Shown here: positions 42,219 through 52,449 of the stretch, in pieces
Position numbering within the stretch: the stretch's first letter is position 1
How the letters are laid out: every line of letters begins with the position of its first letter
Assembly (NCBI GenBank): GCA_018350325.1
Contig: JAEVLN010000006.1
Location: 1,449,193-1,513,192, forward strand
Length of the DNA: 64,000 bases
Source of the DNA: Globodera rostochiensis
Taxonomy: Eukaryota; Nematoda; Chromadorea; Rhabditida; Heteroderidae
Direction of reading: 5' to 3'
Translations under genes and position numbers: made by a program
Notes under the pieces: generated by a model
Database searches by the model: none
What the model saw: only the letters and a program-made list of their open reading frames with translations
What the model was told of the DNA's origin: nothing

Positions 42219-43539
42219 AAGTCGACAAGCTCCGAACACTGAAAGAAATTCCAATTAAACGGCAAACAAAGCGATACGCCACAAGTTTCACCGGAAAATA
42301 TACAAAATGAAACGCGCTATTTCAAATTATATCATTGGACTCTATTTTAATAAGACAAGTTCAATTTGATATGCATTTCTTTGGGTGATTTCTTTTTATA
42401 TTTTGTCATGGAGTGGAATCTGAAGTCACGCGAAAACCCAAAACGCTTTTATGGTCCGGTCCTGTAAATTATTTTGGGTTCCAATCCTGTTACAGGATCC
42501 GGAAAATTGATTACGGCTTAGCAAACACGGTTTTAAACCAGGGGTTTTGGTTTTGATAAATATCGTTAATTTAAAAAATTTCCCTTTGGGGACCCCTCCC
42601 GTTCCTAAAAAAATCACCGTATTTAAAATTTTGGATCAAATAAAAAAATGCACCCCCTAATTTATCTGGTACCCCCAAGGCAAAACCCTAAACACGTGGT
42701 GGCCCACCGTCTTAAAATTTGTTTTTAAAACCGCGCGCAAAAAAATTAAGCATTTGAAAAGTTCTTAACAAAAAAGTAATAAAAAGGAAAATTTTGGACC
42801 ATTCGTGTCCCGACCAGGGATCATTAAAGTTCCCTATCGGCACCGCCGAAATGCACTCATTACAAACACTGAAAACACAACCACACAATGATGTAATCAG
42901 AAAAGTATAAATTAAAAATCCCATTACCAAAATTACATAAAAAACACACAAGAATGGAAATCAGAAAAGCACAAATTAAAAAACACAATATGATGGAACC
43001 CGAAAAGCACCCGTTATAAAAACACAAACCAATATTAAAAAAAACACAAAAGGTGCTGTGGACAAATTCGTTTGTCTGTTTTTGGGATTCGCTTTTGTGT
43101 TTTCGTCCTAAAAATTTTTTTCGCTTTGTTTCGTTAGAATCAAAAAAATTTACATGCGATTCTGATTCCATTTTTAATATTGAATTGCATTTCTGGTTTC
43201 CATCATTGTGTGTTTTTAGTTTGTGCTTTTCTGATTTTCATCATTGTGTTTTTTTAATGAGTGCATTTCTGATTCCATCTTACCAGGAAAACTTATTTGT
43301 TAGTGTTTTTTATAATAGTTTGTTTTTTTAATGGTTGCGTTTCTGATTTCATCATAGTGTGTTTTTTAACGGGTGAATACGAATTCGCAAATAGAAAATC
43401 AATTTAAAAAAATTAATGCGGGCACGGTCTTCTGAAACAGTATCATTTTTCTTAAAAGTGGGCGAAATAAGTGCAAAAGTTAATGAAATAAATACTTATA
43501 TAAAGCAAATTTTGTTTTATAAATTTGTATTATTTTACT

Positions 43540-43990
43540 TAAATTAGTAAGTGTCTCGAGCCAAACCAGTTTCGAAGCTTTTAAATGATTTTTGACTTTT
43601 AACACACCCCACCCCCTCTCTTTCATTCTTTTTTTTTCAAAATGTTCGCCGTCGCCTTTCCCATTCCATGCGCAAATCAATTCGGCCTAAATAATGTATC
43701 GAAAGTTCGCTGAAGTTTAGCTTTAGGAACCAAATTTCGTCAGAAATAGTATTATTTTACTTAAATTAGTAAGTGTCTCGAGCCAAACCAGCGAAGCTTT
43801 CAAATGATTTTTACTTTTGAACGCGCCCCACCCCCTCTCTTTCATTCTTTTTTTTTCAAAATGTTCGCCGTCGCCTTTCCCGTTTAAAATATATTCCATG
43901 CGCAAATCAATTTGGCCTTAATAATGTATCGAAAGTTCACTGAATTTTGCTTTAAGAAAGAGATTCGTCAGCCTGCTTTCAATTTATTAG
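43540..43990. repeat. Repeated upstream segment of receptor copy 2
   Basis: The segment at 39430-39650 (AAATTAGTAAGTGTCTCGAG ... AAAATGTTCGCCGTCGCC) recurs twice here, at about 43550-43740 and 43750-43960. The upstream flank of copy 2 therefore carries an additional tandem duplication. Confidence 0.75.
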
Positions 43991-44217
43991 TCACTCCAGG
44001 GATCTCAGATCACCTCGATAAATATGGCAACCGACTCCAAATAGTGGCATTTTTATAGCAATTTTTCTTAAAATTTCTAAAAAAAAGATTTTACTTCAAA
44101 TTACCGAACCAAGGAGCACACTTTTCGGCAAATTCTCATTTTTCCCCCTCAAAAAATAAGATTTGCATTAAGTTTAAAAAGGTGGCAAAATAGTGGCATT
44201 TTTATTGTATTTTTCAT

Positions 44218-44440
44218 TAGCCGGGTAATTGAATATGCATATAGTTATTCGTATAGAGGAAAGGAATAATTAGCCGGGTAATTGAATCTTCATATAGTTA
44301 TTAGCCGGGTAATTGAATATGCATATAGTTATTCGCATAGAGGAAAGGAATAATTAACCGGGTAATTGAATCTTCATATAGTTATTAGCCGGGTAATTGA
44401 ATATGCATATAGTTAAGGAAAGGAATAATTAGCCGGGTAA
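44218..44440. repeat. Short tandem repeats upstream of receptor copy 2
   Basis: Five or six units of TTAGCCGGGTAATTGAAT plus TATGCATATAGTTATTCGCA, against two or three at copy 1. It is a minisatellite in the presumed promoter region, ending about 170 bp before the start codon. Confidence 0.75.
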
Positions 44441-44615
44441 TTGATGCCATTTTGCCAAACTTCCCCCCCCCCTTCTCCGGACTTTGCTTTATCTCATAGA
44501 CTTTCCATTTTTCTTGTGTCGATCTTGTTTATTAATGCAGCATATGACCAAATAATTGATTTCTACCGCGATCATTGATCATTTTAAAGAATCCTCCCAA
44601 CTGATCAACGCTATT

Positions 44616-46419
44616 ATGCTAACGGACAACAACAAAAGCTTCAGCAGCAACATATCCATTGAATATTTGATCAATAACATTTCCGATTCACCAAGCGCAT
44701 TGCCAACTCTAAATGAAAGCGATCATTTTCTGAAACTGAACCTGAACCCATTCTCGTTGATGAACATATTGATTAGCACTCCATTACTGGTGCTCCAACT
44801 GATGACACTTCCAGTAACACACACATCGATTGTGGGGCTTGCTTGAGTGGTTGGCATTCTCAGTGAAATTAACCAATTAAATTGAATTTCAGCCCCTATT
44901 TTTCACTAATAGTAAGGTCAATTCTCGATTCAAAAATTGGATTGATCCGGCTCACGCTCGCTCCGGAGTTGGGTGATTATTCAAATCAGTTCCTTGCAGA
45001 TATTCTTGATCCACTCCAACTATCGGAACAACGTTTGCTTCCGAATTTTATTCACAAATGGCGTCACCGACTGTCTCCAGTTGGCCCCAATGCTAATGTT
45101 TGCCGTACTCAATCTGATCACTGATCAGATTCCGATTTGGATGCAAATGGTTGTGATTTTCTTTTTAAGCAGGCGCTAATCATAACTTAAACTTTTGTCA
45201 CAGATTTGCGGTAGCATTGTGATCAATGCTTGGAACCTTCTCGTTGTGCAACATTTGTTGCTTGCTATTAACCGTCTCATTGTAATCCTCCGAGCACGTT
45301 TTCTCGGCTCCCCCTTCATACTTGACGTGGAGACTGAGGCGAAACTATTCAATGTTCAAAATATATAAAACTAATCATCGGATAGTTGAGCAAAAGCTTT
45401 CATTTCAAATTTAAATGATACGGAATTTCATAAAACATTTGCGGCACACATTCCTTGATTTGTTTAATATGTTCTGATCAGATTGCTCATGCGTTTTGCT
45501 GGACGCTGTTTGTCGTGATCATTGCGCTCCATCAGACGAGTTACATGGGCGCCCTGTTCTTTCCGGGCACCAGCCAGTTTGTCTTTGACAATTCCAAGCC
45601 CTACACGCAGGCAGTCCGTGAAGTGTTATGGTATGCTACCGTTGTGATGCCGATCATCTGCCTGATCATTTACACTGTTATACTTGCGATGGCCAAAATG
45701 GTCAGTGGGGTGATCTGAAAAATATTTTAAACTTACTAAATTTGATTTCAGAGCCGAATCAGCACGCGTCTTAGCGATGTTATAGCCACAAATGGGAAAC
45801 GACCGTCTCTCATGAACGTTTACGAACGGCGATTGCTTGTGCAGGTTGTCACAATAAACAACGACGAGTTAAATGCGTACAGTGATCATTGATTAATTCC
45901 CCCTCAGGCTATCATTCTTTACGTGGGGATGGTCCTTCTGAGCATCGCGTGGAATTCTTTCAGTTCATGCGCCGGCGAAATTTGCTACGGGAAAGTGTTG
46001 CAAATAATTCCCATTTCGCTTACTCGCACAAATCACGTCTATTTAATTCAGGTAATCTCTTTTTGATTCTTAAAAATGCAAATTTACACTGTTCAGGGCC
46101 CCGCGCTGGTTTACTGCGGGCTTAACCCTATCATCTATTTGATAATGAACAGGTGGGGGACAAACTTTTATTGGTTTAAAGTGTTTTCATTGCAATTAAA
46201 CTACCTATTTTCTTTATTATTTACTACATAATTTAGTTTAATTAGGCTTACGCTCAGCTTTTAGCGCGTTGACTTTCTTAGCTATTCAAAGTTCACATCC
46301 CCTAACGTTTGTGCGGTTTTATATATATTTTTTATTTCAGAGAGTTCCGAAATCGTTTCCAGAAACTTTACGGCTTTAAAAGTGGACAAGCTCCGAACAC
46401 TGAAAGAAATTCCAATTAA
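44616..46419 (+). CDS. Seven-transmembrane receptor of nematode chemoreceptor type, copy 2, full length
   Basis: Exons are 44616-44813, 45000-45149, 45204-45353, 45482-45700, 45752-45844, 45908-46051, 46097-46152 and 46341-46419, all in phase (362 residues). It is a near-identical tandem copy of 40421-42218, shifted by about 4.2 kb. Intron 6 has a better donor (GTAATC). The last exon reads on through KSGQAPNTERNSN to TAA. No lesion is visible. The duplicated flanks and different upstream minisatellite length suggest that expression may differ between the copies. It would sit in the plasma membrane, probably of sensory neurons; that is family inference. Confidence 0.8.
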
Positions 46420-46609
46420 ACGGCAAACAAAGCGATACGCTATGAGTTTCACCGGAAGAAATATACTCAAACGCGCTATTTCACTGATATATCATTGGTT
46501 ATTTTAATAAGACAAGTTCAATTTGATAGGCATTTCTTTGGGTGATTTCTTTTTATATTTTGTCAAGGAGTGGAATCTAAAGTCACGCGAAAACCCAAAA
46601 CGCTTTTGA

Positions 46610-48095
46610 TTAAATCAGAAAAGCATAAATTAAAAAAACACAATGATAGAATCAATCAGAAATGCACTCATTACAAAAACACATTACCAAAATTACCTTA
46701 AAAAACACATGATGGAATCAGAAATGCACTCATTACAAACACACAAAGCAATATTAAAAACACAATGATGGAATCAATCAGAAATGCACTCATTACAAAA
46801 ACACATTACCAATATTACAAAAAAAAACACAATGATGGAATCAGAAATGCACTCATTACAAACACACAAAGCAATATTAAAAACACAATGATAGAATAAT
46901 CAGAAGTGCAATCATTACCAAAACACATTACCAAAATTACCTTAAAACACAATGATAGAATCATTCAGAAATGCACTCATTACAAAAACACATTACCAAT
47001 ATTACAAAAAAAAACACAATGATGGAATCAGAAATGCACTCATTACAAACACACAAAGCAATATTAAAAACACAATGATAGAATAATCAGAAGTGCAATC
47101 ATTACCAAAACACATTACCAAAATTACCTTAAAAACACAATGATAGAATCAATCAGAATGCACTCATTACAAAAGCACATTACCGATATTACAAAAAAAA
47201 ACACAATGATAGAAAATCAGAACTGCACTCATTACAAAAACACAAAACAATGATAGAATAATCAGAAGTGCAATCATTACCAAAACACATTACCAAAATT
47301 ACCTTAAAAACACAATGATAGAATCAATCAGAATGCACTCATTACAAAAGCACATTACCAATATTACAAAAAAAACACAATGATAGAATCAATCAGAACT
47401 GCACTCATTACAAAAACACAAAACAATGATAGAATAATCAGAAGTCCAAAACACATTACCAAAATTACCTTAAAACACAATGATAGAATCATTCAGAAAT
47501 GCACTCATTACAAAAACACATTACCAATATTACAAAAAAAACACAATGATGGAATCAGAAATGCACTCATTACAAACACACAAAACAATATTAAAAACAC
47601 AATGATGGAATCAATCAGAAATGCACTCATTACAAAAACACATTACCAAAATTACCTTAAAAAAACACAATGATAGAATCAATCAGAATGCAATCATTAC
47701 AAAAGCACATTACCAATATTACAAAAAAAACACAATGATAGAATCAATCAGAACTGCACTCATTACAAAAACACATTACCAATATTACAAAAAAAACACA
47801 ATATTTCTGGTTCCATCATATTGTGTTTTTTAGTTTGTGCTTTTCTGCTTTCCATCACTGTGTGTTTATGTTTTTCAATATTGGTTTGTGTTTTTGTAAT
47901 GAGTTTTTAGTTTGTGCTTTTCTGATTTCCATTATTGTGTTTTTTAATCTAATTTTGGTAATGGGATATTTAATTTATACTTTTCTGATTTCCATCAGTG
48001 TTTTTTTAATGTAATTTTAGTAAGGGATATTTAATTTATATTTTTCTGATTCCATCATTGTGTGGTTGTGTTTTCAATGTTTGTAATGAGTGCAT
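46610..48095. repeat. Minisatellite, about 1.5 kb, inverted near 47800
   Basis: There are more than 20 units of AACACAATGATGGAATCAGA / AATGCACTCATTACAAAAAC / ACATTACCAATATTAC. Two higher-order variants alternate. The orientation flips at 47795-47830 with the same junction word as at 36560. ORFs through it (MIESIRTALITKTQ type) are artefacts of the repeat. Confidence 0.85.
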
Positions 48096-48099
48096 TTTG

Positions 48100-49200
48100 G
48101 CAGTGCCGATAGGGAATTTTAATGAATTTTGTTAAGGGATTTGCAATCAAAATTTAAAAGGATACAAAAGGGTGTGAATTGTTGTATAACCAACCATCTT
48201 TTCTATAAAAATCAACTTTTCTTCCGTAAAAGTCGTTGGCCTCTAAATCAAAAAAATTTTAAGACGGTGGGCCGGCACGTGTTTAGGGTTTTGCCTTGGG
48301 GGTATCTTAGGGAGTGCATTTCCTTTTATTTGTTCCAAAATTTTAAAATACGGTAATTTTTTTAGGAACGGGAGTGGTCCCCAAAGGGAAATTTTTTAAA
48401 ACTTTTTATGCTTTTATATTCTCTTCTTTTGCTTTGGAATTTTCGATTTAATTTTCCGTTGTACGAAAAATATTTTTTGATAAAGTTGACTGCAAAAAAT
48501 GAAGGAAGCTTTGAAAAACCAATCTTTTTTTTAATGTTATGATCAAAAGAGAAATAGTAATTAGGTTCGGCAAATGGGGTTTTTTCGGTAATCGGTGTAA
48601 CAGGATTGGAACTCAACTTATTTTACACGGCCGGATCTTCAGGATTAATTCTGTAAAATCCAGGATCCTGCTAATCCTGTTATAAAATTTACAGGATTAC
48701 AGGATTGATCAGATTTTTCCAAAAATCTCCAAATTATGTTTGCTCCCCGACCCCTCGGGCGAGAAAGTCGGGGGTCGGTGTGGCCGGCCATGTCGGGAAT
48801 CGGGGACGTCCAAATTTTTGGGGTCGAGAATCGGCGGGGAAGAAAATGTTATTAATAAAAATAAGCAATGTCTTCATCCATTTATCATCCTAAAACCTCA
48901 AAAGCGCGAGTTGTAATTTTTTTAACATTCCTTAAAAAATAAGAGTTATTCAGAAAATTTATGGCGACAAAAATTAATTTATAGAAAATGGCAAAAGTTC
49001 TTTTTATGTGTCAAAATTAATCGAAAATAATTCATAAATTCGTGTCAAAAAGTTCTTTTTGTGGCGTTCACTCCGTTCCTTCTATCACGTTCAACCCTAA
49101 ATTTGGTAAGAATGTCGATGTAATTAATTAAAAGATTCAAAACATTGGGGTCAAATTACATAAACAGCAATTCCAATTTAGATAATGAATAAAAACATTT
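48100..49200. other. Inverted flank copy and low-complexity words, no gene
   Basis: The segment 48100-48390 is an inverted copy of 37450-37800, including the CCTATCGGCACCGCC block. At 48640-48720 there are CAGGATTACAGGATT words. At 48740-48840 there are CCCGACCCCTCGGGCG words. I see no exon. Confidence 0.5.
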
Positions 49201-49222
49201 TTAAACAAAATATTTACGCAAA

Positions 49223-51741
49223 TTAATTGCAACATTTTATGCCAGTAATACTCTGAATCCAGGGACCATCCAGCCGAGAGTATTGCCTTATATTAGCAAA
49301 AGAAGCAGCAATACCTTTGGCAAAAAAATTATTTAAATTGCATTAGTCCCAAAATAATCTGCAACAAAAAATGGAGAAAATGTTGCAAACTTTGTTTTTT
49401 GGGTCCTTTGGAGCCAGAGAGTGCGCCAATTAGAACAAAATTTGTGCCATTGCTGGCCAACAATGGGCCGCCACTGTCGCCCTATGAATTGAAACAAAAT
49501 TTTTAAATAAATTTTTTGATTGATCACCAACCGATCGACCAGGGGGAGGGAATACCGGATACCGAATTTCCGGACATTTTTTTTTGGCATCCAGTTACCG
49601 TGTACACTCTTTTAATCCCCCACTCTTTAAGAATCGCCCATCCTCTAATCATCTCCCACTCACTGAGTAGGTTCCAAAATAATCTCCCATGGGGGATTGA
49701 TTACTGGACCGACCTTCAGACCCGTATTCCCTTCAGTGCAAATTGTAATGTTTTGATTATACGCCCTTTTGCAGTCAGTCAATTTAGCAAATCGGCCCAC
49801 AAGCTCATTTGAAACAGTTCCATTAGCTAAATTGGAATTGTAGCCAATCTTTTTTAATATTTTTAATTAAAATTGATGTAAATATAAACGATGCGTTTGC
49901 CCCCATCCCGCAATAATGGCAATTCCGCGTCGGAAATTTTCCGCCGGTCCACAAAGAATACAAATGGGATAAATTGATTGATGACGGATTGTATTGAGCT
50001 AAATTACAAAAAAATAAAAAATAAGGTTTTAAAACAAATTAAAACATTTAAATTGGAGACCGGGCAGAAGGGTTAGTCGGTACTGTTCGGTAAAGTACCG
50101 AACAAAAAGTACCGTACCAACAAAAGATACCGAAAACCATCGGTACCTTTCCGTACCGTCCGATCTCTAATTTAAATTCAACAAAAAAATTGCCTTTATC
50201 AACGCCAAATCAAATTTTCCAGTCTGTTTTTTTGCATTAAATTTGTGATGAACAAACACATTCGAGTTGCTTTGCCGGTTAAATGCAAGTTTAAATCCTT
50301 TGGAATTCCGAGCGATTGTTGAAGAGTTCGAATTGAACGCTGAAAACAACAAAAATAATTAATTTAAAAATGAGTATTATTATTATAATTCAAAATTTAA
50401 CCAAGTTTGATTCTCGTTCCGTCTGTAATATTGATAAAACAATGTGCAGCCGTCAACACAAATTCGGGTGAAATCAGCGAACCGGTACATACCCTTACTG
50501 TGGACATGTTTGTCGTCTTATTAAAAAATATTTGGATGGAAATGTGCACAGTCCACGGCATTATGCCAATGTCAATTTGGTGTCCACCAGAAATCTGTTC
50601 AAATTTATAACACTTCAAAAGTCTTAAACTGTCTAATTAAATAGATAAATCACTAAATTAACAAAATGTAAAACATGCTGAACAGCAATTCTTTACCAGC
50701 GCGTTTCCCCCCGTAAGTTGATGAGCATTTTTCATGTCAAAGCTGACGCATTTTGCGTGCCGTTGTTTGACCATGTTAAATTTGCATTCTGCCGGCTCCA
50801 ACGTTATATAGGTCGGCTTTTGGCCAAATCGCGGAAAGATGTCTACCCCCAACAGCCAAAGTCCGGCAAAATCATTCAAAAATGGGCCAAACCTTGATTG
50901 CTCAAAAAATTGTTGGCCGAAATTCAACGGCTCATTTTCAGCTAAAACATTCTATAAAAAAATAAATTTTTATAACGAATTAAATGACCTCCGGCAACCA
51001 TTAAAGTTTTATCAGAAATTTGGTTCAAATTTAACTCAAAATACGCTGGTTCATCGGCGCCACGGACTTTGGTTTGACTATAAATTGTTTTGATGGAAAT
51101 GTTTGGAATATTAAAATATATTTTAACTTTATGCTGAAACTTTCGTTGCCGACCATAACTGTGCTGTTGCTGATGAAAATTTGAATTTTTTTGGCATTTT
51201 GTCCACATTCTTTGCTTTGTCCACTGAACATTTTGTCGAAACGAAAGCGTCCCGCCACTTTCCAAGAGAGCCTTTCATTCCCGCCGAATAATGCGCTTTT
51301 GTAGCACAATGTGAAACTAAAATTTGAAAAATTTATAATGATTTTAATCCAACTCGATAAACTTTGAGCATTTTCCGAAAAATGTTATATAAATTGTCGG
51401 CGGGTCAGCATTTGCCAATTCGTTGGTTCTTAATTTTTAAATTAAAAACATTTTCTTCTTTATTGAAATTAGAGCCCTCGGACCGAGCGTGAATTTCGGG
51501 CCCAGATTTTGTGAGTTTCGAGATCGCGATCGGATTCTCGATCCCCCCCCCCCAATTGAGATTCGAGATCGCGATCGGACTCTCGATCGGCCTCCCAATT
51601 GAGATTTGTGATCGCGATCGGACTCTCGATCGCCCCCCCCCCCAATTCCGGGCTTTAATCGAAATACTTGTTCCCATTGGCTCGGTTGAACAGATGACCG
51701 CTGAACACGAAGATGAGGCGAAAGTAATTGGACAAAAACAT
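49223..51741 (-). CDS. Secreted trypsin-like (S1) serine protease with a novel N-terminal region, intact copy
   Basis: Eleven phased exons: 51668-51741, 51363-51428, 51128-51316, 50977-51077, 50697-50941, 50402-50594, 50194-50339, 49890-49998, 49714-49826, 49391-49481 and 49223-49314 (472 residues). It opens with a hydrophobic signal-like peptide (MFLSNYFRLIFVFSG). About 200 residues with several Cys and N-x-S/T sites follow; I do not recognise them. The protease domain starts ISGGHQIDIGIMPWTVHI. Its triad is visible: His in LTAAHC, Asp in FDLALIK, and Ser in GDSGGPLL; GWGQT is also present. The tail ends GPWIQSITGIKCCN. The residue before ISGG is Leu, not the Arg or Lys of usual trypsin zymogens. 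The donor after exon 7 is GC (AAG|GCAATT). Introns hold two miniature elements. Confidence 0.8.
50054..50169. mobile_element. Miniature hAT-like element, CGGTACTTT-word interior, target duplication ATTTAAAT
   Basis: It starts TGGAGACCGGGC and ends CCGATCTCTA. The perfect octamer ATTTAAAT flanks it (50046-50053 and 50170-50177). The interior repeats AAAGTACCG/CGGTACC. It lies in an intron of the protease gene. The duplicated gene has a related element with a truncated right end at 59158. Confidence 0.8.
51470..51657. mobile_element. Miniature hAT-like element, GATCGCGATC words, target duplication ATTGAAAT/ATCGAAAT
   Basis: The ends are TAGAGCCCTCGG and CCGGGCTTTA. The flanking octamers match 7 of 8 (51462-51469 and 51658-51665). 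The interior repeats GAGATCGCGATCGGACTCTC with C runs. It lies in intron 1 of the protease and was duplicated with it (61079-61267). Confidence 0.65.
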
Positions 51742-52449
51742 CAGTTGATCAAAAAGAATGAATTTACTGAAAATGTTTACAATTATTTTAAAATCTAAAA
51801 ATGTCAAAAGTGATTTTGCTTTTTGTTTGGCTAATGGGAGACTAGGGAAATGTGTGAATCATTCGTCAAAGACCGCATTTGCTGATATATGTACAAGCAG
51901 TGCTATGTTATAGAGAGGAATTTATGGAAATTCATTAAAATTGAAAAAAATAATGTTCACAATAAATAAACAGAAAATGAAATTGATGAAAAATTCCACA
52001 AAAAAAGAGATGTACAAAAATATTATGGACGTAAACCAAAGAGTTCGGCCGGGATCCGTCGGGATTTTTCAAGGTCCCGATCGAGCTTTGGTAGGCCTGG
52101 AATCCAGAACCGAAAATTGGTTTAGCCGGTCTCTAATATAACCAGACCGGACTTTAAATCTCGAAAGGTTGCGAAGTCGTTCAACTGGTCTGACATTTAT
52201 TTAAATTTATTCCGACATTTTATTTAAATTTATTTCGACATTTATTTAATTTTATTCTGACATATTAAATTTATTCCATGCAGGGGAAAAGCGTTTTTTG
52301 ATTGGGGATGCAGTAAGTACATCAGAATCGAGGGTACACCAAAAGCAACTGCTGATGGAAAGAAAGAATCAAACCCCCGTAAATTTTGCGGGGGGTTTTT
52401 TGTATTTAAAACCCGAAAATATTCAAGGAAACGCCATCGGATCGTCCAT

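Noticed and set aside
46620..47830. Open frames in the minisatellite (MIESIRTALITKTQ type)
   Set aside because: They follow the repeat unit exactly, change frame between units, and have no splice or start context.
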